Shown in pieces: positions 53,107 to 60,939 of a stretch of 64,000 nt of DNA (positions are counted from its first letter, which is position 1; the number at the start of each line of letters is the position of its first letter). The notes under the pieces are model-generated. The model ran no database searches, was not told the origin of the DNA, and worked only from the letters and a program-made list of their open reading frames with translations. This stretch comes from JACRCG01 sp964524835. GTDB lineage: Bacteria; Desulfobacterota; Desulfuromonadia; Geobacterales; Pseudopelobacteraceae. Where the stretch lies: positions 1-64,000 of the forward strand of contig CAZGEG010000020.1 in the NCBI GenBank assembly GCA_964524835.1. The letters run 5' to 3'. Position numbers and translations under genes: made by a program.

Positions 53107-53697
53107 TTGAATATAATACCGCTCAAACAGATTGCGGCCCTGTTGCTGATAATACTTATAATAGCATTCATGCCGGCCACTTCTGCTCATTCAGAAAGCA
53201 GAAAATACAAGCGAACGGTAGAAAACTACACCCTCCCCGATGTAGTCCTGGTAAACCAGGATGGTAAAAAAGTCAGGCTCCAATCATATCTGGCAGGGGA
53301 AACACCGGTGGTCGTAGATTTTATCTACGGCACCTGCACCACCATCTGTCCGGTATTGTCGGCTGGCTTCGTCAATCTGCAGGGCAAGCTTGCCGCCGGC
53401 AACCGGAAGGTTCGGCTTGTGTCGATCACCATTGATCCGGAAAACGATTCACCGAAAGTGCTGAAAGAATATCTGAAACGCTATCGTGCCAAGCCCGGCT
53501 GGGATTTCCTGACCGGCAGCAGGGCCGACATTGATGCCGTAATGAGGGGATTTAACGCCTACATACCGGACAAGATGTCGCACTATCCGTTGAACCTGGT
53601 CCGATCCCCTAAAGACGGCAGTTGGGTTCGGCTCTTCGGTTTGTTGAGCTCGCGAGAATTTATGGAAGAGTACTTGAGAGTAGAGGAAAATAAATAA
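53107..53697 (+). CDS. SCO1/SenC family copper-binding thioredoxin-like protein
   Basis: The TTG at 53107 is taken as start because GGAG lies seven bases upstream and a clean signal peptide follows; no ATG is available. A TTG at 53086 is the alternative. The 196-residue protein carries the copper ligands in CTTICP (CxxxCP) and the downstream histidine in KMSHYP, the SCO signature. SCO proteins deliver copper to CuA of oxidases or reduce thiols. The nearby multicopper oxidase makes a copper-delivery role plausible, though this is inference. Confidence 0.88.
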   Translation: MNIIPLKQIAALLLIILIIAFMPATSAHSESRKYKRTVENYTLPDVVLVNQDGKKVRLQSYLAGETPVVVDFIYGTCTTICPVLSAGFVNLQGKLAAGNRKVRLVSITIDPENDSPKVLKEYLKRYRAKPGWDFLTGSRADIDAVMRGFNAYIPDKMSHYPLNLVRSPKDGSWVRLFGLLSSREFMEEYLRVEENK

Positions 53698-53703
53698 AGG
53701 GCC

Positions 53704-53811
53704 ATTTTGAATTGTGCATTTTGAATTGTGTCAATGGTGTTGGTCACCTCCATCTATTTAAGCGGTTAACAACTCAAGAATCCGAAATTCATAATCCAAA
53801 ATTCATTTTCC
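53704..53811. repeat. heptad-type inverted repeat element (TTTTGAA family, copy e)
   Basis: Left arm with two ATTTTGAATTGTG units at 53705-53730 and right arm GAAATTCATAATCCAAAATT at 53784-53803 are inverted, bracketing about 50 bp between SCO1 and the cytochrome fusion gene. Confidence 0.65.
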
Positions 53812-53826
53812 ACTACCGGGATTGCT

Positions 53827-55551
53827 ATGATTTTATATTTTTCAACAGCAGCTAAGGCGCATTGTACCGCGATATTATTTGCCACACTGCTTTTACTCAC
53901 CGCAATGCCGGTACATGCTGAGCCCGTCCCCCCTGCCGACCTTTCGAAGGCCGAGGTCATGCGTCTGGGTGAACGGATGTACCGGGAGGGGATACTTCCC
54001 TCGGGGGCTCCAATGCCAGCCTTCATCCGTGGCGATGTGGAGGTTGACAGCAGCGCGTTTTCCTGTTCAAGCTGCCATCTTCGCGCCGGACTCGGCTCTT
54101 TTGAAGGAGGAGTAGTAACCCCTCCTACCACCGGAAATAAGCTCTATAAACCGTATCGCCGACCCCCCTCTCTCGGCGACACCGCCGACCAGACCGGACG
54201 CCATGTATATGCAAAAACAGTTATCGAACGGCCTGCCTATACCCGCGAAAACCTGGCAACCGCCATGCGCTTCGGGACCGATCCCGTCGGCCAGATCTTC
54301 AATGACGTCATGCCGCGCTATCCGCTCTCAGACTCCGATATGTCGATCCTGATCAGCTACCTTGAAGCGCTCTCTGCGGAGACTTCTCCGGGAGCCAGCA
54401 GCCAGGAATTCAGATTTGCAACGATTATCACCGATGATGTCAGCCAGGAGGACCGACAGGCCCTGTTGCAGCCGCTACAGAGCTTTATCGCCCAAAAAAA
54501 TGATCAGCTTAAAATGTACAATGATTTCATTAAGTTTGGCTATGCCCCCACTATAGACATGAAATATGCCTTTCGTCAGGCGTCTCTGGACGTCTGGGAG
54601 CTGAAAGGGCCGGCTGAAACCTGGCAAAAACAACTTGCCGATTATAAAGCCCAAAAGCCGGTTTTTGCCGTTCTGGGCGGCATATCTAACAGCGACTGGC
54701 AGCCTGTTCACGATTTCTGCGAAGCCGAGCGCCTTCCCTGCCTTTTCCCGATAACCGATTTTCCGGTTGTATCCGAAACAGGCTGGTACACGTATTATTT
54801 CAACAAGGGTTACGCACAGGAGGGGGAAGCGGCAGCTCGCTACCTCAATCGCCTGGATACACTCACCGCTAATACACCCATCCTCCAGATAGTTCAGGAT
54901 TCCGCGGTCGGCAGGGCGCTGGCGGCCGGATTTCAAAAGAGTTGGAGCGAATTGGAGCGGAAGAACGTGACCACGCTCACCCTGACTGCAAGCCAGCTTC
55001 GCGACCAGAGCGAATTGAATAAAATTCTGAAGAAATATAAACCCGGAGTACTACTGCTCTGGAGCGATGAAAAACTGCTGCCTAGTCTGCCTTCAATAAT
55101 CACCCGACTTCCAAAAACCGGGATAATTTTTGTCTCCTCCGGATTCCTCGGAATTAAAACCGCAACGGTTGCAGAATCGGTACGCAACAGGGTGTACATC
55201 ACCTACCCCTACCGACTGTCACCTTTTGTAGGCTCAAAAGATGGCGGCTTTGACGCAAAAGTACCGATCCTGACAGGAGCTAAAGATTTTGGTGACCGCA
55301 GGATTACATCGAAGATCAACACCATGCTGAAACAGGCTGTGTTGCAAGGGCTTAACCGGATTTACGACGACCTGTATCGTGATCATCTGCTTGATATCAT
55401 GAGCATGCAGATGGACTTGACAGTGCGCGATTATGAACGTCTCAGTTTCGGCCCCGGGCAACGCTTTACATCAAAGGGATGCTACATCATCCAACTCGGT
55501 CCGGGTACCGACCCTCCCCTGCTGCCGCGAAGCGAGTGGGTCATACATTAA
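53827..55551 (+). CDS. monoheme cytochrome c fused to a periplasmic substrate-binding-like domain
   Basis: The 574-residue protein has a signal peptide (to about residue 31) and a cytochrome c domain with heme motif CSSCH at 80-84. A probable distal Met lies near residue 162 in MPRYPLSDSDM. From about residue 190 to the end it resembles a type I periplasmic binding protein (DWQPVHDFCEAERLPCLFP in parts, YNFNKG-like, DSAVGRALAAGFQKSW, VLLLWSDEKLLPSLP). Such receptors usually serve ABC transporters or sensors; no permease is adjacent. A heme fused to a ligand-binding module suggests redox sensing or ligand-gated electron transfer. Function is unknown. Confidence 0.75.
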   Translation: MILYFSTAAKAHCTAILFATLLLLTAMPVHAEPVPPADLSKAEVMRLGERMYREGILPSGAPMPAFIRGDVEVDSSAFSCSSCHLRAGLGSFEGGVVTPPTTGNKLYKPYRRPPSLGDTADQTGRHVYAKTVIERPAYTRENLATAMRFGTDPVGQIFNDVMPRYPLSDSDMSILISYLEALSAETSPGASSQEFRFATIITDDVSQEDRQALLQPLQSFIAQKNDQLKMYNDFIKFGYAPTIDMKYAFRQASLDVWELKGPAETWQKQLADYKAQKPVFAVLGGISNSDWQPVHDFCEAERLPCLFPITDFPVVSETGWYTYYFNKGYAQEGEAAARYLNRLDTLTANTPILQIVQDSAVGRALAAGFQKSWSELERKNVTTLTLTASQLRDQSELNKILKKYKPGVLLLWSDEKLLPSLPSIITRLPKTGIIFVSSGFLGIKTATVAESVRNRVYITYPYRLSPFVGSKDGGFDAKVPILTGAKDFGDRRITSKINTMLKQAVLQGLNRIYDDLYRDHLLDIMSMQMDLTVRDYERLSFGPGQRFTSKGCYIIQLGPGTDPPLLPRSEWVIH

Positions 55552-55563
55552 CCGGTTTCATTA

Positions 55564-55583
55564 TTGAGACTCTTTTCTCAATT
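55564..55583. other. dyad ATTGAGA-N6-TCTCAAT
   Basis: A 7-bp perfect inverted repeat 12 bp past the cytochrome fusion stop and about 97 bp upstream of the sigma-54 element. It could be a weak terminator hairpin or an activator site. A similar GAGACT-TTTTCTC string occurs at 51659-51671. Confidence 0.35.
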
Positions 55584-55662
55584 TGAGATTTTATCTGGCA
55601 CTAACTACCGCAACAAATTACAATCACTAAGTAATTTTAGCTACATAGATCATCGCCAAATT

Positions 55663-55678
55663 TGGCACGTTACCTGCT
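55663..55678 (+). promoter_or_regulatory. putative sigma-54 promoter
   Basis: TGGCACGTTACCTGCT matches the -24/-12 consensus (TGGCACG-N4-TTGCW) at all but one of the fixed positions, with GG and GC correctly spaced. It lies about 110 bp upstream of the small secreted protein and multicopper oxidase genes. Confidence 0.6.
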
Positions 55679-55773
55679 GTTTAATCGTAATGATCAAGAA
55701 TCAAAAGGGATCGTTAATATCTTAATTGCTCTTCTGCCTCAATAAGGCATCACAACTATGAAAGGAGAACAAC

Positions 55774-56109
55774 ATGAAGAACCATAAACTCAGCTCGATC
55801 GGAATTTCAGTATTGATGTCAGCGTTGCTGTCGTTGGCGGGAGGTTTGGCAATTGCAGCAAATGAAACACCCGCGTCACAGGAACCAACTGCGATGAAAG
55901 AGACTGGTCGCAAGCATGGCGGCCGCATGACTCCGGAGATGGCCGCAAAGAAGGAGAATTTCCGCAAACAAAATGAACAGAAGATCACACCTGAAAAGCG
56001 GAAAACAGCAGCAGAAGCGCTCAAGGCGGAAAGAATCAAAGTTTACAAGGCAAAACAGGCAAAAGAGGCCGCTGATCAGTCAGCTCCTGTCACCACCGAC
56101 AAGAAATAG
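55774..56109 (+). CDS. small secreted Lys/Ala-rich protein of unknown function
   Basis: The 111-residue protein has a signal peptide (cleavage near AIAANE) and a mature region of about 80 residues that is highly charged and rich in Lys, Glu, Ala and Gln, probably helical. It has no recognisable domain and no cysteines. AAAGGAG lies before the ATG. It is followed 29 bp later by the multicopper oxidase and shares a candidate sigma-54 promoter, so it could assist that enzyme, for example as a periplasmic chaperone or metal-binding peptide. Confidence 0.7.
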   Translation: MKNHKLSSIGISVLMSALLSLAGGLAIAANETPASQEPTAMKETGRKHGGRMTPEMAAKKENFRKQNEQKITPEKRKTAAEALKAERIKVYKAKQAKEAADQSAPVTTDKK

Positions 56110-56138
56110 CCGTCATAGTGAATAAGCTAGGAGGAATT

Positions 56139-59100
56139 ATGAAGACTCGAAGAACGATGGATGTGTGGAGATACGGGATAATGCTCGCCCTGCTCTGCAT
56201 CTGGAGCGCGCCACAATTTGCCGGAGCGGGTACTGCCCTTCCGATCCCCACCGGCCCCCTTAACGCCAACGGCCAACCGGCCACTCCCGACTACTACACG
56301 ACGGCTAACTGGGCCAACAGCCCGCCTTTGGCCAAATTTGTCGATACCCTCCCCAAACTCGGTGTGGCAAACAACCTGGGGAAGTATCTCTCTGTTGGAA
56401 AACCTGATGTAACCACATATCCCGGTTCGGATTATTATGAAATCGAATTGGTCGAATTCAAGCAGCAGATGCACTCCGACCTGCCCGCAACCGGCACATT
56501 ACTGCGCGGCTACGTCCAGGTCAACAGAGGCACGAACCTTGCCGCCGGCACTCTGCCGAGCCAGAACTTATGCGGCGCAGACAGTCATACATGTACCGCC
56601 GCCGACACGGCCCCCGGGACCGGACTGGCCCCTGATCCTGTCCTTTATCTGGGTCCTACACTTGTTGCCGAAAGGGACCGCCCCGTACGCATCAAGTTCA
56701 CCAACAGGCTTCCAGTCGGACCTGCCGGCGACCTCTTCATTCCGGTTGACACGTCAGTCATGGGTGCCGGCACCGGACCTGCCATCCTTAACGGCGGACG
56801 TGGCCAGGGTGCCCCGTGTGACAATACAGTAAATGGCAATACCTGCGCCAGTTACACCCAGAACCGTGCGGCTATACATCTGCATGGCGGCCGCACCCCC
56901 TGGATCAGTGACGGGACCCCTCACCAGTGGATCACCCCCGTCGAGGAAATCACCCCCTTTACCAAAGGCGTCAGCCTGCAAAACGTTCCTGACATGCCCG
57001 ATCCGGGCGATGGTTCGACAACCTATTACTACACCAACCAACAGAGTGCACGGTTGATGTTCTATCACGACCACGCCTTCGGCATCACCCGCCTCAACGT
57101 TTATGCCGGCGAGGCGGCAGGATATGTAATCACCGACCAGCATGAGCAGGATTTGATCGCACGCGGCTTACTCCCGGCCGATCAGATTCCACTGATCATC
57201 CAGGACAAAACTTTCGTAAACGCAACTCCCACAACCAAGATAACATATGAATCTGATTTGATTAATGTCCCGCCAAATCCGCCGACCTTTATTTCAACGC
57301 TTACCGCACCCGCTGTCCGCCTCACCGATCCGCTCTGGAACTGGGGCAGCGGCGACCTTATCGGCGGCGTTCGTACTCCTGTAGATGGCGACCTCTGGCT
57401 GCCGCATGTCTATATGCCGGCCCAGACACTCGCCGCGGGCTTCGGCGGCGTCAATCCATTCGGCCGCTGGATGTATGGTCCCTGGTTCTACCCGGCCACC
57501 GTCGTCGATAAGGGCCCCGTTCCCAACCCATACTACGATGCGGACTGCAGCAGTCCGTTCCCGGCAGTTTATGCCAACTGCACAACCCCCGGGCAGCCAA
57601 CCATGATTCCGGGCACACCAAACAACTCCATGGGAATGGAAGCATTTCAGGACAGCGCAGTTGTCAACGGTACCGCATTCCCGTCTCTGACCGTCGATCC
57701 CCGGGCGTATCGCTTCCGCATCCTGAATGCCGCCAGCGACCGCTTCCAGAACCTGTCGTTCTATGTAGCAGACGACACCGCCGGCAACATCAGTCCTGAT
57801 ACCAGACTGCTTGCAGTCGGTCGTTCAAACAAGACTGAAGTCAGGATGGTTCCTGCATCTCAAACGCTTGCTACAGCAAACAACTGGCCGCCACTCTGGC
57901 CGGTAGACGGCCGCGACGGAGGAGTGCCCGACCCCGGCGTGTGCACAGGTACAGGAGACACTCTTGCCTGCACCAACCTGGGACCCAGCTTCCTGCAGAT
58001 CGGCACCGAAGGAGGTTTTCTGCCTAAACCGGTAATAGTCAAACCGCAGCCGGTCACTTACATTACTGATCCAACCGCCTTCTGGGTCGGGATCGTCGAC
58101 AGGACTGGCCTGGCTCTTGGACCGGCCGAACGAGCTGAAGTTATCGTTGATTTTACTGCATATGCGGGTAAGACCTTGATCCTGTATAACGACGCTCCAG
58201 CCGCATGGCCGGCCAGGGTAGCTGGATATGATTATTTCACCGGCGCTACGGATATGCGTGATTCAGGCGGATACGGCGCCGGCGGGGTATATGACCGGGC
58301 AACCGGCACATGGATTACTGATCCAACTGATCCTTTGAATGTTCCACACGGGATATTGGCCGGATATGCCCCGAACACACGTACTGTTATGCAGATCATT
58401 GTAACCGGCGGAGCATCGGGTCTTCCCCCGGCTGATCCTGCTCCTGCTATCCCTTTCGTAGAGGCGAACCTGTTAAACGAGTTCACCTCGGCAGCCGCTC
58501 CGACTTTATTGAACCCGGCCCCAGTAAAGACTCTTTTCGAGAGGGCTCAGGAGCCGATCATCGTCGGTCAGTCTGCATACAGTTCTGCCTATCCCAACTC
58601 ATACTTCCCGCCCAACTACCCGTGGGAGGGGATAAACCAGATCAACGATCATTTCCTTAACTTCGTAACTCTTGCCGGCGAACCGTTAAGTCTCCCGACG
58701 GAACCAAAAGGTATCCATGACGAGATGGGCGCCTCCTTCGACCCGGTCTATGGCCGTATGAGCGGTAACCTCGCCATGCAGCTGCCGAACCCGACCACAC
58801 TTAATGCATTGCTGGTTCTGTACGGTTTTTCCGATCTGCCAACGGAAACAATTAACAATTCCACCTCAATAAATGTCGAAGTAATTCAAGGCACGGTAGG
58901 CAGTGCTCCATGGGCCTTGGCGCCAACAGACGGCACCCAGATCTGGAAGATTTCGCACAACGGCGTCGATACTCACCCGATCCATTTCCACATCTTCGAC
59001 GTGCAGTTGATTAATCGCGTCGGCTGGGATGGACAGATCGCATTACCTGAACCAAACGAGCTAGGATGGAAAGACACCGTCAAGATCAGCCCGCTGATGG

Positions 59101-60812
59101 ACACCATCGTTGCCGTGCGACCACGCGCCCCGATGCTTCCGTTCGGCATCACCAACAGTCTACGCCCGCTCAACCCATCCATCCCGATTGATTCACCGAT
59201 GGGCTTCAACAGCGTTGACTGGCAGACCGGACAGGCACGTCGTCCGGCCGTCACAAATATCCTCTATGATTTCGGCTGGGAGTATGTATGGCATTGCCAC
59301 ATCCTGAGCCACGAAGAGATGGATATGATGCGGCCGATCGTGCTTAAAGTTGTCAACACTATCCCTGGGACACCGACTCAGACAACTAATGCGTCGTTTA
59401 CTGGTGGAAGTGCTATTGTAACCTGGACAGATGCCACACCGGCTGCAACAGCACTCGGCGACATCTCGAACGAGATAGGATTCATCATCGAGCGCTGCGC
59501 CGGTGCAGCTTGCACTAATTTTTCCCAGATCGGCACTGCACTTGCCAATGCAACCAGCTATACCGATTTGACAGTTACGGCAAATCCAACTTATAGATAC
59601 CGCATCATTGCATACAATGCGGCTGGAAATTCGCTGCCGTCGAATATTCGGACAACGACAACGGCTGATGTTATTAACGGTGTCTGCGGTGCAAGTAACG
59701 GTGGTATATTTATAACTGCACCGACGATAAATCTCTGCTCCGCCGGATTAGAGACAGCTGTGACTGGAACCGGTCCGTGGAACTGGAGTTGCAATGGCTT
59801 TAACAGCGGTACACCTGCGGCATGTTCCGCAACTCTCCCGCAATATGTGTTGTCATACAATGCGGGAGCAAACGGTACACTTACCGGTGCAGTAATCCAG
59901 TCGGTCTTCCACGGTACAAATGCAACGCCGGTAACCGCAGTGCCGAACCTTGGCTACAAGTTTGTTAGCTGGACTAACTCACTGAATGCCATCACCAGTC
60001 TGTTGCCGGCATTTACGGCTACAAATGTAACTGCTGACGAATTCTACACGGCTAATTTCTACGTGCCGAAAGACTTCAACAACGATGGTAATGTTGATAT
60101 CCTCTGGACTGATACAAGCAATAATAGCAGTAGAGTCTGGTTCATGAACAATACAACCAGGCTTGCCACTGCTGCACTACCGGCTAGACCTGCGGCTGGA
60201 TTTGACATAGCTGCCACAGGCGATTTCAACCACGATGGGAATACAGATCTACTCTACCGCAACCAGGCAACCGGCCAGAACATTCTCTACAACATGGTCG
60301 GAACAACTAGATTGAGTCAGTTGGCATTACCGAGCTTGGGAGGAACCTGGCAGATTGCTGGCACAGCGGATTTCAACAATGATGGAAATGTCGATATCCT
60401 CTGGAGAAACACCCCTTTAGGAACCAGTGCTGTTTGGCTTATGAACGGAACTTCTAGAACCAGCATTATCTCTTTGCCAAACCTTGGGGGAACCTGGTCG
60501 ATTGGCGGTACGGGAGACTTCAACGGAGATGGCAGGCAGGACATTCTCTGGAGAAACTCTACTACCAGTGGAAATGCGGTCTGGTTGATGAACGGTACAA
60601 CCCGAACCAGCATCGTTTCCCTGCCAACGCTTGGAGGTACCTGGACGATGGCAGGCACAGGGGATTTCAACAACGACGGAAAGGTAGATATCCTCTGGAG
60701 AAACTCTACAACTGGTGGTAATGCCGTTTGGTTCATGAACGGCACAACCCGAACCAGCGTAGTATCACTGCCATCTTTAGTCGGCAACAACTGGCAGATA
60801 GTTGGTCATTAA
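56139..60812 (+). CDS. giant secreted multicopper oxidase with C-terminal FG-GAP-like repeats (OmpB/MofA-like)
   Basis: From ATG 56139 (AGGAGG upstream) the protein is 1557 residues with a signal peptide. The four copper motifs are present: HLHG near residue 247, FYHDH near 308, HPIHFH near 946, and WHCHILSHEEMDMM near 1050 with the type 1 Cys, His and Met. After the oxidase (about residue 1070) come a fibronectin III-like domain, a Cys-containing segment, an InlB-B-like beta repeat (YNAGANGTL, YTANFYV) and five FG-GAP/VCBS-like repeats of about 49 residues (DFNNDGNVDILW). Relatives include Geobacter OmpB, needed for Fe(III) oxide reduction, and manganese oxidase MofA. Which metal it acts on is not known. 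Confidence 0.88.
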   Translation: MKTRRTMDVWRYGIMLALLCIWSAPQFAGAGTALPIPTGPLNANGQPATPDYYTTANWANSPPLAKFVDTLPKLGVANNLGKYLSVGKPDVTTYPGSDYYEIELVEFKQQMHSDLPATGTLLRGYVQVNRGTNLAAGTLPSQNLCGADSHTCTAADTAPGTGLAPDPVLYLGPTLVAERDRPVRIKFTNRLPVGPAGDLFIPVDTSVMGAGTGPAILNGGRGQGAPCDNTVNGNTCASYTQNRAAIHLHGGRTPWISDGTPHQWITPVEEITPFTKGVSLQNVPDMPDPGDGSTTYYYTNQQSARLMFYHDHAFGITRLNVYAGEAAGYVITDQHEQDLIARGLLPADQIPLIIQDKTFVNATPTTKITYESDLINVPPNPPTFISTLTAPAVRLTDPLWNWGSGDLIGGVRTPVDGDLWLPHVYMPAQTLAAGFGGVNPFGRWMYGPWFYPATVVDKGPVPNPYYDADCSSPFPAVYANCTTPGQPTMIPGTPNNSMGMEAFQDSAVVNGTAFPSLTVDPRAYRFRILNAASDRFQNLSFYVADDTAGNISPDTRLLAVGRSNKTEVRMVPASQTLATANNWPPLWPVDGRDGGVPDPGVCTGTGDTLACTNLGPSFLQIGTEGGFLPKPVIVKPQPVTYITDPTAFWVGIVDRTGLALGPAERAEVIVDFTAYAGKTLILYNDAPAAWPARVAGYDYFTGATDMRDSGGYGAGGVYDRATGTWITDPTDPLNVPHGILAGYAPNTRTVMQIIVTGGASGLPPADPAPAIPFVEANLLNEFTSAAAPTLLNPAPVKTLFERAQEPIIVGQSAYSSAYPNSYFPPNYPWEGINQINDHFLNFVTLAGEPLSLPTEPKGIHDEMGASFDPVYGRMSGNLAMQLPNPTTLNALLVLYGFSDLPTETINNSTSINVEVIQGTVGSAPWALAPTDGTQIWKISHNGVDTHPIHFHIFDVQLINRVGWDGQIALPEPNELGWKDTVKISPLMDTIVAVRPRAPMLPFGITNSLRPLNPSIPIDSPMGFNSVDWQTGQARRPAVTNILYDFGWEYVWHCHILSHEEMDMMRPIVLKVVNTIPGTPTQTTNASFTGGSAIVTWTDATPAATALGDISNEIGFIIERCAGAACTNFSQIGTALANATSYTDLTVTANPTYRYRIIAYNAAGNSLPSNIRTTTTADVINGVCGASNGGIFITAPTINLCSAGLETAVTGTGPWNWSCNGFNSGTPAACSATLPQYVLSYNAGANGTLTGAVIQSVFHGTNATPVTAVPNLGYKFVSWTNSLNAITSLLPAFTATNVTADEFYTANFYVPKDFNNDGNVDILWTDTSNNSSRVWFMNNTTRLATAALPARPAAGFDIAATGDFNHDGNTDLLYRNQATGQNILYNMVGTTRLSQLALPSLGGTWQIAGTADFNNDGNVDILWRNTPLGTSAVWLMNGTSRTSIISLPNLGGTWSIGGTGDFNGDGRQDILWRNSTTSGNAVWLMNGTTRTSIVSLPTLGGTWTMAGTGDFNNDGKVDILWRNSTTGGNAVWFMNGTTRTSVVSLPSLVGNNWQIVGH
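60064..60809 (+). repeat. five in-frame 147-150 bp repeats encoding FG-GAP-like units
   Basis: The string GATTTCAACAA-GATGG (or close variants) recurs at about 60069, 60219, 60367, 60514 and 60661, each followed by an ATCCTCTGG-like segment. Spacing is 147-150 bp. Each unit encodes a calcium-binding-type DFNxDG loop. Confidence 0.9.
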
Positions 60813-60826
60813 GTGAGGCTCGATCT

Positions 60827-60920
60827 GCTTTCAGAGAAAAATACTCTGAAAGCGATCATTCATTGAATACTGTTGTTTCACCGATTCTGCCTGGGGATGC
60901 TTGTCCCCAGGCAGTCTTTT
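60827..60920 (+). terminator. two hairpins after the multicopper oxidase gene
   Basis: GCTTTCAGAG (60827) pairs with CTCTGAAAGC (60844-60853). Then GCCTGGGGA (60889) pairs with TCCCCAGGC (60904-60912), followed by AGTCTTTT, a good terminator. The second lies only 20-28 bp before the lasso cyclase start. Confidence 0.75.
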
Positions 60921-60939
60921 ATGAATTGATAAGGCGTAA

